This document shows, one piece after another, positions 35,081-48,060 of a DNA stretch of 64,000 bases; the stretch's first letter is position 1; each line of letters begins with the position of its first letter. The position numbers were made by a program, and so were the translations under genes. The notes beneath the pieces are model-generated. The model was given only the letters and a program-made list of their open reading frames with translations. It made no database searches and had not been told where the DNA came from. This DNA comes from Rhizophagus irregularis (Eukaryota; Glomeromycota; Glomeromycetes; Glomerales; Glomeraceae): NCBI RefSeq assembly GCF_026210795.1, contig NC_089436.1, positions 4,464,001-4,528,000 on the forward strand, given 5' to 3'.

Positions 35081-36307
35081 ATACTCCTAAAAAGCCATTA
35101 TTAAGAAATTTGTGACATAGAATTGAGTATTCTCCATTGATAACAAAAGGTGATTCCACTTTCTACTATTTATGTTGTATTTTTAGATTACAAGCATTAC
35201 ATATAATACTATAAATTATCTTTCTTGATTTTTTTAGATTATGCAAAATATAATGAATTATATTCTTATTAGCAAATTTTTTTTCTTATATCTTTTTATA
35301 AGAGAAATGAGATTATAGATATCAATATTTACAAACTGTACAGCAACTTATATTACTAAATAAATTATCGGGCATTTAATTTATAAGAAACTCTAAGCAT
35401 ATTTAAGAAATTAAAAGTAATCTACTATTGAAGACTTTTTAAATAATTTAGACGCATTATATTGACTGAATATAAGTGATCAAATTAGTTCTTTCACTTA
35501 TTTATCCAGTCATTCTTTTAACTTAATTTTATGTCAATATTATTTGTTGTATGTAAACAATACAGGATTATTTGAGGTAAGAATTGTTTTAATTTTTATT
35601 TAATAAAATATTCCTAGATACTAAAAAAAGTCAAAAGGATTTTTTTAAAAAAAATTAATTTATCAGAAACTCATTCTTTTTTCTATTTTCTATAAATTAT
35701 ATCTCTTTTACAATATTTTTAACTTTTATTTTATAAGGTCCACATTAATGATTGTTTCTTAAATACACAAAAAAAAAGTTTTTCTCATTAAAAAAAAGAA
35801 ATTGATATCTTACAAAAAAAGAATAATTATATATCTACATACCAAATTGGATGGATTACCTAAATTTCTTTATATTTTTGAATAAATTTATTAATTTATT
35901 AATTTCATTATTTCCACTAAACCAATTTTTAAAATTTTTTTTGAAAATATTTAATATTTATACATGCCTGAAACCAATTAGTTTATACAAAAATCATAAT
36001 TTTTATAATGTTTTTTTTTAATTTTTATTTTAATATTAGTATATATAAATAAATCAACAAAATTTATCTCCAGCAGTAGTTAAAATCTATGGTTTCTCAA
36101 GCGACTTTAAATTCTTTCATATTAGCAGATAGATTAAAACATTTTATTGAATGATTAATTATCAATTTTTTACTTAAAATAACTTCTAAACTTTTTTGAA
36201 CACAAAAATCAAATATGCTCATATATCAGTTTCATAAAAAATAAAAAATAAAGCTTTATTGATCATTTAATACTAAAACAACTAATAAATCATCTTTGAT
36301 TAAATTT
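35081..36307. other. Gene-less spacer, right part matching the flank of the first F-box gene
   Basis: AT-rich and non-coding. From about 35980 the sequence begins to resemble the DNA downstream of the F-box gene at 13.6 kb, for example the stretch before the stop codon side near 13320-13560, marking the edge of a duplicated segment. Confidence 0.5.
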
Positions 36308-37690
36308 TCATATATAAGAACATTTCACCACTCCTTCATTAATATATTTTTTAACTATAATTTTATGATAATTTGTAATATAGTAATTATCTCTATCATT
36401 AATACCAAAACAATACAAAGGCTGTTCTCTGAAACTTTCAAAAAATTGGGTAAAAGTATCAATTGAATACTTCCAAAATCCACTTATAAAATAGAATTTA
36501 AAGATTTTGGAGAAAATGAAATAATAATTCATCTCCTATATTATTATCATTTTCATTTATAAAAAATTCTAAACTATTTAAACTTATTGCATTTAAAGAC
36601 CTACAATTTAATAATAATGATTTTATATGAATAAAATCTTTAGGTTCAATATATGTACGTAAATCATTAATCTTTGGGCAATTATCAGAAATTGCTTTAA
36701 TTAAAATTCCTGCTTCTTTAGCAGTTTTATTGGTAGTTATAATGATTCTTGTAATATTTCCTATAGTTTTTTCAATTAATAAAGATATCTCTTTAAAGCT
36801 AAGTAAATGACCATCTATTAATGTTAGTTCTTGAAGGTTTGGAAATTCATAAATTGCAAGGTATTGTTGAATTTTTTCATAATTTTCCCAATGAAAAATT
36901 GTTAACTTTTTTAGATTTACAAGTGTTGTTAAAGATGAAAGTACAATATTATAAATTGAGTTTAGATGAAGATCATTTATAATAGTTCTATTTCTTGCTA
37001 ATGCTTTGCTTAGTTCTTTGCCAGTCTTTTCATCAATCTCTGTATAAATATTTAGTTTTTTTAAATTCCTCTGGGCATCAATCAAGTAAAATATATCAGG
37101 AATACTACAAAAACTATTGATAGATAAAGTATTTAAATCTTTACAAATTTGTGCTAACTCATAAAGAGCATCAGAATTCACAGAATCAATATCAATATAT
37201 AACTCATAGAGTTGAGAGAAGAAAATTGATGCTCTTGGAAATAAAGTTAAAGGCTGATGAGTTGTCCAACATAAATATTCAATATTTTTACATTGACTAA
37301 TAAATAACTTGTAAATTTCTTGCTCCATAAGATTTCTTCTATGATCATTACAAAAGTTCTTTAACACTATATCAATGATTTTGTTCATTTTATCAGAGGA
37401 TAGATGTCTGCAAAAACTGATATAATTAAATAATGGAAATTTTAAGAGTGTTGAAGGAGGTAATTTAATATCATTATCTGATAAAAGTTTTTTTGAAGAG
37501 GATGGTAAGAAAGAAAGTATAACATTGCAAAGTTTTTCATTTATTGAATATAGTGAATATTTCCTCCATAAGATAGGAACCACAATGTTACACCACTTTT
37601 TATTGACTAAAAGACAAGAATGTAAAGACTTCTTATCATATTCAAGTATATTAATTATAAGAAAAGACAATCAAGATTGATTTCTTCCAT
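36308..37690 (-). pseudogene. Broken F-box gene, copy of the 13.6-kb paralogue
   Basis: The original ATG (37690) still reads MEEINLDCL, then a one-base deletion near 37665 (CTTTT where the intact paralogue has CTTGTT) destroys the frame inside the F-box. The frame is otherwise open over about 390 residues that closely match the 13580-14989 gene (EKLCNVILSFLPSSSKKLL, NIGDELL). A 10-base deletion near 36515-36525 then shifts it again before the tail (ISGFWKYSID and YINEGVVK). Two independent lesions and intact family motifs on both sides argue for a recently disabled copy. Flanking DNA is also shared with the 13.6-kb gene, so the promoter was duplicated too. Confidence 0.85.
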
Positions 37691-39544
37691 TATTAGAGTT
37701 TTTAATGTTTTGAAAGAGATTCCCACATAAATTGAAAGTTATCATAATTAAACATATTTTCTTTACAATTATATTAGTCAATATGATTAATTACTAACAT
37801 TTACTTGTTAAAAAGGTATGATTCCATAATGATGATGTAATTATGTGTCTTTTTGACAATAACTCTACATATAATGTCTAAGAGTAGTAATTAATAAGAT
37901 CTACAAGTTTTTCAAGGTGGCATTGTTGGCAGATCAATAGTAAAAGATATTATTCCTCAGTATCATATAAACAAAAATATGTATTTTTTTTTATTTATAA
38001 TCAATAAAGCTAAATCACATTAAGCACAATATAATCATGTCAATATTTAGTATGTGCTGAGAAGAGTATGGGATTGTTAATATTTCTTGATCAGTTTTTC
38101 ATCCAGAGATCCAACTCAAAAAATTTCGATAAATGTGCAGACAGTGCATATATTACGGAACTAATCACTGTACTATATAATTTATTCTTGAAGTTTTGCA
38201 TATACTCAAGCTTTTGCATGTATTAATAATTGAAAAGGTCCCTTGTTGATCCGGAAACACGATCCCAGTGTCTATTATAATTTTAAGGAGTATCTGTTGA
38301 TCTGATTTTTGTGATAAATCATAATGACGTAATTTCCTCCAAAGATTTATTCTAAAAATCGATCCTTAAATCCACCACAAATCATATAAAAAGGTGAGGC
38401 CTTATTTTAGTGAATCCTTCGTAAGTAAAGCAAAAAAAAAATAAAAAGAAATATTCAAACTTACCACTATTAACATTAACAATATCAACATGAGTATATT
38501 CTGCAAAGTAATAACGAAGTTAGCTTGTTTGATTTCTTGGCTTGATTCTAGAAAATCGTCATCACGATGCTAATCATTTTTTTCCGGCTCTATGTACTAG
38601 ATGCTCTCAAAGACAAAGGGGACATATATTACCTTTCTTGATTCTTTCTGTATATTTGACATTTGCTGAGAAAATTGTAACCCCATCACGTGACTAATCA
38701 GTGTAGTGTCACCAGATTTTCGTCACATGCCGAGATACAGTATGCAGTATATCTTCTGGCAATAAAATTATAAGCATCTTCGTGTGCCTAACAATAAAAA
38801 AATCAAAATATTATGAGGCAGCATTGAATATTAAAATGAATTATTGTTATAACAGTAAGTGTGAATCAGAAACATTCAACTTGTTTAATTTCTTTTTATC
38901 TCATTGCTAATCTCCAGAATTCTTCCTATAGATTCGAAATCATTTCATCTCAGTGAAGTTCTCTTGTGGGATATAATCTGTTATATAGTCTGTGTGAGTG
39001 GGAGTGATATAGATAGACGAAAATTCTATAGATATAAGCGGTGTAATTTATTTCGGAATCCCAGTGTAGAGAAAGATTATGGGGTGAGAATTTTGTAGTT
39101 AGTAATAGATGTAGAAATAAATTATCTGTAGAATTATTCTGAGAGCAACTTGATTCTGTTACTCGCATTAAATGGCCTAGGATCCACGTACTCCCTTCCT
39201 CTTTGATAGCATCTTACATTTCATTCTCTACTTTCATTTTTTTTAATGAAAAATTAATTAATAATCATATTTATCACATCTTGGGATTTATCTTTTTAAT
39301 TTGTGTATGTATAGCATTATATTTATTTTTGTATTGTAATAATTATAATAAAATTTATCATCATATTGATTGTAATACATAAGATATTTTTTCACTTTAT
39401 ATCAAATATTACTTATTAATCATTGGAATTATATTATCTTTTTATTGGTGGTATAACGTCATCACCAGGGGATGGATACAAATCGGACGCTTATTTGTAT
39501 ATTTTAAGCACCTGATCATGAAAGAAGTTATGCGTGCCCATAAG
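37691..39544. other. Gene-less spacer with copied upstream flank
   Basis: 37700-37870 matches the sequence upstream of the 13.6-kb F-box gene (shared GAGATTCCCA-AAATTGAAAG, TCAATATGATTAATTA and GTGTCTTTTTGACAAT). Beyond this is unassigned DNA. The minus strand near 38400-38560 contains a short open segment ending at a consensus GTAAGTTTG donor, perhaps one exon of a lost gene; I cannot identify it. Open frames near 38904-39168 on both strands look spurious. Confidence 0.45.
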
Positions 39545-40187
39545 CTAAACCTTTCCATTTACAAGTAAAGAATTTGTAAACAGGTTCCAATCACAAAAGA
39601 TACAGTATCTTAGAATGGAAAGCTCCTTTGGATTAGGAAGAACATCTATGATGATACATTCAAGTAATAGTCTTTAAAGAACCAAATATTAAAATAATTG
39701 AACCCCACGCGCAGTACATTTGTATATTTGAAGAATCAAGATTCATCGCCAAAATAACTTTAGCATGTCGTTGTTTTGATTTTTGAATTAAAATCACTTC
39801 AGTACTAAAAACTTTACCATTAGTAAACAATTAACTATAATACCTATTCATCAAATTTCCAATAACCATAATTTTCTCATTCTCAGAATTGATATGATCC
39901 CATTGTTCGTGTGAAAAACATACAAATGTAATATTAGGTTTGGGAAAAGTGATATCCTTTATATAAAGGAAATAATTAAATCAATAAATTAGTAAGAATA
40001 AACTAAACAACCATATTTAATACCCAGGTCCCTGGTGTATTTACGATTTTAATGTCAAATCATTAAAAGTAAATGAATATTATAACGTACATCTAACGCG
40101 CCATTTTATTTTTTTCATTTCAACGGAATTCTTTTGCCAATTTCCTGTAAGTTCTTTATTGAAAAGAACGGCAGGTTGCATTTTCAT
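39545..40187 (-). CDS. Unrecognised small multi-exon gene or gene relic
   Basis: Reading the minus strand from the ATG at 40187, five blocks stay in one frame when GT-AG gaps are removed: 40091-40187, 40024-40031 (8 nt), 39844-39956, 39683-39804 and 39545-39645, giving 146 residues. The product has stretches such as MKMQPAVLFNKELTGNW, DITFPKPNITFVCFSHEQWD, STEVILIQKSKQRHAKVILA and VLPNPKELSILRYC, of well-mixed composition quite unlike random AT-rich DNA. The introns are 59, 67, 39 and 37 nt; two have TACTAAT-like branch points. The last two introns are short for this genome type and the stop may be premature, so this could be a 5' fragment or pseudogene. I do not recognise the family. Confidence 0.45.
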
Positions 40188-40839
40188 CGGATAAACACGT
40201 TTTTTAAATAAAATAATCTTGTATTGATTGTGAATTTGAAAGAAAGAATAAAAAGTTACAATTGACTTTAAAATAACATTCGCGAGAGTTTATATCATAA
40301 ATAGGCTTTGAACATCCAAGTACACGTGTGTATATAAAGTTACTTTAATTTATGTCACGGAATTTATTAGAGTTACACCAAATAGATAATTGAGAAATCT
40401 GCGAGATTTTTTATTGCTAATGCAGTACTAGTTAATGAAATTTTAATCTTTTTTACTAATCTAGCGAAAAGCTTAATTAATCCTATTTTTTTTTAATATA
40501 ATATTAAATAATACTTATTTAGAACTATATGAAATATGTTTGAATTTTAAGTAAAAAATCTACATATACATAATTTACAAATTTACATAAAATCCATGTT
40601 GGGTCTTTATAATTATATAAAATAGTGTATGTAAATATGTAAATTTTATATAGAACTTTTCATATAAAAACATCTTTCACTGCACAGGTTAAAAAATATT
40701 TATTATAAATTCGAATGTCATCCAAAATAAATCACGTTTCATATATTTTACACTTTATGGCAATTATATAATAATTAATAGAAAATTATATTCTTTTTGG
40801 TTAGATCATCGATTCCGAGAAGGTCGGATCAGTTATATT

Positions 40840-42230
40840 TTTTTTTATAGATGAACCCTTTTTTTTGCGTAATTTTTTTATATAAGCATTCTTTCCCGTT
40901 ATAACTTTTTTTTTTGAATTATTTTTTTATTTAATTTTTTTGTTATAACACTTTTGGACTTTTTTCGATTATAACGTTTTTTGATAACCGTTATTATTTT
41001 TTTTAAAAAAATAGTTTTTTTTTATTTTTTTTTTAATATAATAAAAAAATTCTGTAACGTTTAGATTAGCCTGTATAAATTAATTTGAATTGCTGATCCG
41101 TATTCTTTATAGTTAAGACCCGCGGAAATTTTTTTTTTTCAAAATAATTATTTTTTTCTAACGAACCGACTTGAATTTTTTCGGTTCTCCTTTTTTTTAA
41201 TTTTCGTTTTTTTTTTTGAACCGATCTTTTACTTCGGTTCTTTCTTTTTTCGAATTTCCTCTTTTCTCTTTCGAAACACCTTTTTCTTTTCCTTTTTTTA
41301 AAAAATTTTCGTTTTTTTTCCTCTTTCTTTTTCGGTTTGATTTTTTTTTCAAACGAAATTTTTTTTTTGTATTTTTTTTCATTCTTTTTTGGTTTTTTTC
41401 TAAAACCGGAAAAATTATTATATTTTTTTTTATTAAATAATCCTATTGTATCGGTCTTTTAAGACCGATTTTTTTTATATTATTTTTTTTCTGTCTTTTT
41501 TTTTTAGACCGTATTATAAACTTTTTTTTTTTTGAACGGTGTTTCTGGACTGAATTATTATCCTTTTTTTTTCTCGTTTTTATTTTTTCGAATTTTTTTA
41601 CTTTTACTTTTTGTTTTCGGTTTTTTCCGGTTGGCTTTTTTTCCAATTCAAAATTGTTTTTTCCTTTTTCCAATTTTTTTTTCTAATACATTCTTTCACC
41701 ATTTAGATCGATGCTGCGGCGCCATGGCAATTGCGTTTTTCCGGTTTGAAAAAAATTAATAATAAAAAAAAAAAATTCCGATTAAAGGATTGGATTGGAA
41801 TGCACACGGATCGATTAGTTTTTGACTAGTATAGGCATGTCACGAGTTTTAAATTTTAATTATATGGCATGTGATTTCAAGTTACACAATTCAAATTATT
41901 TATACGGAGACTAATCCAAACGTTAGACAATTTTTTTTAGAGATAACCGGGAAATTTATTGTTTTTTTAAATACCTTTTTCTGGTTCTTATAGACCGAAA
42001 ATTTTCAAATTTTTTTTTTTCAAACCGAAAAAAATTGGTTTTTTATTTTTCAGTTTTCAATTTTTTTTTTCAAGCTAAAAAAAAAGACGATTTTAATTGG
42101 TTTCAATTTTTTAAAAAAAATATTTTATTTTTCAGTTTCTTAAAGTTTGAATTTTTTTTTATTATTTATTCATTTTTTTATTTACTTCTCAATTTATTTT
42201 TTTTTATTCATTTTTTCATTTATTTATAAT
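40840..42230. repeat. T-rich tract with many small CGGTT/AACCG hairpins
   Basis: The plus strand is dominated by T runs, punctuated by paired motifs such as TCGGTCTT-TT-AAGACCGA (41453), CGGTT with GAACCG (41177 and 41219), and CGGTTTTTTCCGGTTGG (41620). The strand bias and repeated short inverted pairs suggest one element or a tandemly grown structure. Both strands show long frames, but these code only F/L or K/N-rich products and are not genes. A GC-richer patch, GCTGCGGCGCCATGGC, lies at about 41712. Confidence 0.5.
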
Positions 42231-42652
42231 TAACACTAATATATCTAATTTACCTAAATATTTATTTGTTATATTTGACTTAAACTATATTAATCCTGTT
42301 GCAACGTAACAAGTTACAACCTAGTTATTAGGCTGTAAATTATTTTATTTGGTTTCATTCAATCCGATTGTTTATTGAAAATTTCCTTTTTTTCTTTTAT
42401 GCCGATCAATAGCGTAACAAAGTATTTTATTTTTATCAATCAGATTAATACTATATGTAGAATTTTGTATTCAAAATTTTGAATGTTACACATTCTGCAC
42501 AGGCTTTATTTGTTGAATAAATTTGTCTGAACTCCGTAATTTTAAAAAAAAAATTTTTTTAAGTTTCATTTTATTATATGGTTAACGCTATCTTTGAATT
42601 TTAATACTAAGTAAATTGTAATCTACATATATACAATACAAATTGATTTAGT

Positions 42653-44487
42653 ATGGAATTATCAAAAATGAATTCTAAAGAAAATAATAGAAATTTATGG
42701 AAAGATGTTGATTATGATGAATATCAGGTAAAACAAATTCATTTTATCATTTAATAATATAACATTATTGAATTTTTAATTTGAATAATAATGTTTTTTT
42801 AAATTATTTATTTTAAAAGTGTCATGTTACAATTTCTACTATTGGTTCAACTACTGAATCAGCAGAAGAGATAGATGATATAATAGTTTATATGGAAGAT
42901 TTAGAAAAAAGAAAACAAGCATATGGAATATGTGGAGAATGTAATGAACCTGGCACAGGAGAAGATTGGTGTCAACCTTGTAATGCTAAAAGATTTAAGA
43001 ATAACTTTAAAAATTGGACTAGTGGAAATAAAGATATTGATGAATTTATACAACAATCACAACTTAATACTGTGCATTATACAAAATATATTGAATGGAT
43101 ACCTTTTGAAAATTTTAAAGATATTACTTATATTACTAGAGGTGGATTTGGTAAAATCCATTCAGCTGAATGGCCTGAAGGATATATTTATTCTTGGGAT
43201 ATTGAAAATCAAAAATGGGATAGGATTAGCAAAAAAGTTGCATTAAAAAGTTTGGATAATTCATCTTGTATAAGTACAGAATTTTTAAATGAGGTAATTA
43301 AAATAAGAAATGTAATCTACTTACTTTATTTTTATTTATGTATTACTTATATATTATTAAAAATTTTCACTTTCAATATTTTCATTAGATTAAAACTCAT
43401 CTTCAGATTTATCTTTGTGATGTTATTCAATGTTATGGAATAACTCAAGATCCAAATACCAAAGATTATATGATGGTTTTAAAATATTGTGAAGATGGAA
43501 ATTTGAGAAATTACTATCTCAATAATGAATCAGATTATTATTCAAAAATTAGTAAATTACACCAAATTACAAGAGGACTTCTAGATATTCATAATTCTGG
43601 AAAAGTTCATAAAGATTTTCATTCAGGGAATATATTACATAGTTATCGTCCACTTATAAGTGATTTAGGAATGTGCCAACCAGCAAATAATGAAAAGCAA
43701 TCAGTTAAACAAGAAGGAATTTATGGAGTATTACCTTATATGGCACCAGAAGTTTTACGTGGATATCAATATACAAAAGCATCTGATATTTATTCATTTG
43801 GAATAATGATGAATGAATTTATATCTGAAGAAACTCCTTATAATAATATTCCTCATAATCATGTTTTATCTATTAAAATATGTAAAGGACTTAGACCAAA
43901 TATTTTTAAATATACACCAAAATTACTTGCAGATTTGATTACTAAATGTTGGGATGCTAAAGCGGAAAATAGACCAACTGCTAAAGAATTGCATCAAATA
44001 TTAAATAAATGGAATGATGATTTTTATGATTATTCTATTAGACTTCAAGGTGAAGAATATAATGATAAAATCAAATTAAACAGAACAGATGAAAAAAGAT
44101 CTAGCAACATTCAAACACACCCACAAGCAATATATACTAGTAGACTTTTAAATTTCAAAAATCTTCCAGAACCAGTAAATTCAGGTAATTTAATTTAACT
44201 CTGATAACCAAAAAAAATGTTTACATTACTAATTACTTTATTTTTTAATAGATGCTACTAAAACAACATTACGTAAGTATGTAACAAATATAATTAATAA
44301 ATAAATCTTTATATTGTTTTAATATTATGTTAATTAATTTATAGGTTCAGAATGTTTTGATTGTCAATTAGACGAATTAGGTAAAGATATTTATTCATTA
44401 GTTCTTTATTTTGCTAATACTTATTAATTTACTTATTTTGTAGACCTTAATGAAAGTGATCAAGAAGAAGAAAATAATACTGAATGA
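42653..44487 (+). CDS. Protein kinase with N-terminal CxxC-CxxC motif (six exons)
   Basis: Exons 42653-42727, 42820-43293, 43389-44184, 44252-44272, 44345-44380 and 44444-44487 join in frame to 481 residues; all introns are GT-AG. Residues 63-79 form CGEC...WCQPC, a small zinc-binding-like head common to kinases of this fungal group. The kinase domain follows: loop RGGFGKIHSA (about 131-140), lysine 168 in VALK, catalytic HKD (257-259, lysine in place of the usual arginine) with FHSGN, DLG instead of DFG (275-277), and MAPEVL (about 301-306). Catalytic Lys, Asp, Asn and the metal-binding Asp are all kept, so activity is plausible. The tail has two tiny exons (21 and 36 nt) and an acidic end. 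A tyrosine-kinase-like/RAF-like signalling kinase is likely; its substrate is unknown. Confidence 0.9.
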
Positions 44488-46824
44488 ATTTTTTTTTATA
44501 AGAATCAAAGAATTTAGTTTAATTAAAATTATATTATTAAATTATTTCTTTTATATAGTTATTATTTATGGGTTTTGTATGTAATATTTGGTTTTAATAA
44601 AAATAAATTATAAAATTGGTTAGTTATTGATTATTCATTTATGTAAATCAATGTTATCTTTAAACTACCCAGAATATTAAAACATGCAGTACGTAATGTA
44701 ATGTATAAATTTATTATTAGTTTATGTATAAACGAAAAATAATTTTGTTATTTATGCAAAATGTTTTAAAAGATTTTAATTATCGAATTATGAAATGAAA
44801 GATTATATTAAATCGCTTGAAATATTTTTTTTGCAAATTATCCTAAAAAATAATGGAAAAACTGAACGAAAATGCAAATGAAAGGATTATTAAATTAAAC
44901 AAGAATCCAAAATGAAACAAATCAAAACAATAAGAAAGATAAAGGATCAAATAATTGAAGTCAAAAATAAAAGGATCAAATGATAAAGTTGAATCGACAA
45001 AAAAGGAAACTAAATGAAACTACAACTGAAATAGAAATTTAAACACAAAGTATAAAACGAAATATAAAATGAAAGTCTAATAAGTGATAATAAGCAATTC
45101 GATCCTAATCAATATATTGATTGTTTCATATCATCTTATTTTTATTACCCTTTTCGGAAATGTTGGCAATTTTGGTATTGACCATTTATGAACTGGATAC
45201 GCCGATTACATAAAAATTTAAAAAAATGTCATTTTGGATAACATTTCTACTGAAAATGACAATTTATTACAGTTTATGAAATTTCAAATTTCTTTTTTAA
45301 TTTATAAAGTGAAATTATTAAATTATTAATAAGTTGACATAAGATATTAATTTGTCAACCGGGTCAGGTTGGGTCAAGTGATCAGACGATTACAACTCGT
45401 GGCGTCATCACCTAATCTTTAAAAAAAAAAACAATTTAACCATTTATTGAAAAATAAACTAATTAGATTTATAATAAAAATAAACAATACATTATAATCT
45501 ATCATGGTAAAGATATCATTTTAAAATTACTCCTATTATATAATAATATCAAAAAATAGTTTAATTATCAGTTCGTATTTGGAAAGTTATTATTGGTATT
45601 TAGTTATATGAGATATTGCACTTGCAAGTCTTAAATACTATATATTTTATGGAAGACGATTTGATGTTTTACTGGTCTATATAATAATGTTTATACTTAT
45701 TCATGATTATGATTTTTATTATTTTTGCTACAAATTTTAATTAAAATTTTTTATGTATTTGAATGACTAAACATTTACGTGAGTATCAACATTAAATGAT
45801 AGAATTATATAGAAATAATATACTTGTATTACATACTGTATACTGTGATTTCCACATTCTTTTTTACGTAATTTTCAAACATAGACGTTTAAGAGACGCA
45901 CAATTTACACTAATTTAGATGAACAATCTTGTATAACGATGATCTATAACAAGTTAGAAAATAAGGAAATACTGCTTAGGTGTCAGGTAATTATATTCCT
46001 TTTAAATACTGCCTATACTCGATCAGGAAAAATAAAAACCTATAACACTCCAAATTAGCCGCTAATATGAAATTCGCATGCGAGATATAAAACCCTATTA
46101 GTAAAACAGTAAATTATTCTCCTTACAGGTCTTTGATATAAAAAGACAATGTTTGAGTAAAAAAAAAGAATATTTACAGCCAAAAAAAAATAAAAAACGA
46201 AAATATATATAAAACAAAGTAAAAATACAAAACGATAGTTTACTATCTTACACGTTTATTCTATAACTATGATAGCAGGAAGGACCGATATTTCGAGCAT
46301 AATCAGTAAATGAAAACCCATATAGGAAAAAAACTTACTGTATAGTAACGCTCCTGTATCAAGAATAAGAAGGAAAAAATCTTCTCAACATCAAAAAACG
46401 ATTTTTATTTATTTTTAAACGGATTGTGGATGTTTCATTTGCGTATATATAATTTATTTAGATATTTTTGGTAATATTGTTTACTTTGGTAATTAAAGAG
46501 TTTTCTTTTTATTAATGAATTGTTAATATTTTTAATTCACCAATTTCTCCGGTAACTGTACATACGTACAATAACTTGTATCATTTTGAAATTATATAAA
46601 ATTTTATTTTGGCCAAATAATTTATAAACTATCACTATATCTTATTATCATTCTACTATAGTTAATAAATAATAGTAGAAGAATATTTATTATATATCTT
46701 ATCCATACTAAAATATTGAAAGAAGTCATTATACTTAATAGAGTTTGATGATAGCGATTAAAAAATTAAAATCAAATCAACCGATAGTTACGAAAACACC
46801 AACATCAAATCCTAGGAAAACCTG
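44488..46824. other. 2.3-kb gene-less spacer
   Basis: 44850-45080 is A-rich with repeated AAAGGATCAAATxA segments. The remainder is AT-rich with no coding frame. A slightly GC-richer patch near 45355-45415 (GGGTCAGGTTGGGTCA) has no recognisable identity. Confidence 0.5.
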
Positions 46825-47257
46825 CCCTATGAAAAAAGTCTGTGTGATTTTTGTTGAAAAATCATTCAATTAAATTCACTACGATTTCTGTATATTTGAC
46901 CATACAATAATTGTGCTAAAAATTGCAATAAATCACACAATTATTGCATGGTAATTCATTCAATAATTATCCTATTTTTGACCTGAATTTATACAATTAT
47001 TGTGTGATTTCTGAGCCAAATTTTAGGCCATATTTTAGGAATTATAGGTTAAATTTTACAGTAATAACAGGCAATTTATAAAGTGAAATTATGAATTTTT
47101 ATTGACTTAAAATATAAAAAATATACACAATATTTCATAAATAAAATACTAAATTTGATATAATCATAAATATAAAAATTTGTAAGAAAATAAAATAAAA
47201 TAAAGTATGTTAATAACATGAAAGTAAATTAGTAGTATCAAAGAAGAAAGTAAATTA

Positions 47258-47420
47258 TTAGTGTAAGTAAATTATTAGTATTAAATAAATAAAAAAGTAT
47301 GAAGTTAGTGAAGAAAGCAAATTAGTAGTGTTAAAAAGTAAATTATTAGTGTTAGTAATAAAAAAAAAGTATGAAGTTAGTGAAGAAAGCAAGTTAGTAA
47401 CATTAAAATGTAAAAAATTA
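47258..47420. repeat. About 70-bp tandem repeat inside the CCCTAT element
   Basis: AAGTATGAAGTTAGTGAAGA followed by AAGCAAxTTAGTA occurs twice (about 47297 and 47370), each preceded by TAAATTATTAGTGTTA-like sequence. The minus strand is pyrimidine-rich, with CTTTCTTCACTAACTT units. Confidence 0.8.
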
Positions 47421-47879
47421 GGAAAATAAAAAGATAAAGAACACAAGTTTTTCTTACCTGATATTTTAAAAGAAAGTTGAAGAAAAGTTAAAAGGTTAAA
47501 AAAACATAAACAAAAACATTTCGCGTCATCATATTTATTTTGACGATCAGATCACGTGATCAACATATATAATTTAAGAGTTAATTTTTACCGCATAATT
47601 CTGGCCAAATTATAATTCCAGTCAGAACTAATTGTGTAACCTAATAAAAAGTTTTTGACTTTTTTTAGTTACAAGATGATACAAAAATTTCACCAATGGG
47701 TCCGAAAGATGCCCGTTTATAAGCAAATATGCAGTTGAAATTTGTGTAACCTTACTGCATAAATCACTTTACTTAGGAAATCTATTTGTAATGGTTAAAA
47801 GTGGTCTATTTGACCCTAAAAGTGGTCAAATGTAACCATACAGGTAAGATGGAAAGTAGTATAGTAGGATTACTCAAAA

Positions 47880-48060
47880 ATTGCTTTCTGTATCCTAAAT
47901 TTAAGTCTATTTTCAAGTTGTACAATAATCACAATTTTTATTGTACAAAAATTGAATGTTTTCTGTATCCTAGATTTAAGTTGTATAAAGATCACACAAA
48001 AATTGAACATTTTCTATATTCTAAATTTAAGTTGTACAAAAATTGCATACTTTTAATATG
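47880..48060. repeat. About 55-bp subterminal tandem repeat
   Basis: Units containing TTTCTGTATCCTAAATTTAA and ending in GTTGTACAA or GTTGTATAAA start near 47884, 47957 and 48010, with AAAATTGAAxxTTTTCT linking them. They probably represent transposase-binding subterminal repeats. The 109-codon open frame that runs through them is an artefact. Confidence 0.75.

Noticed and set aside
41197-42229. Overlapping open frames on both strands
   Set aside because: Lys/Asn-rich on one strand and Phe/Leu-rich on the other, as expected from a T-rich tract.
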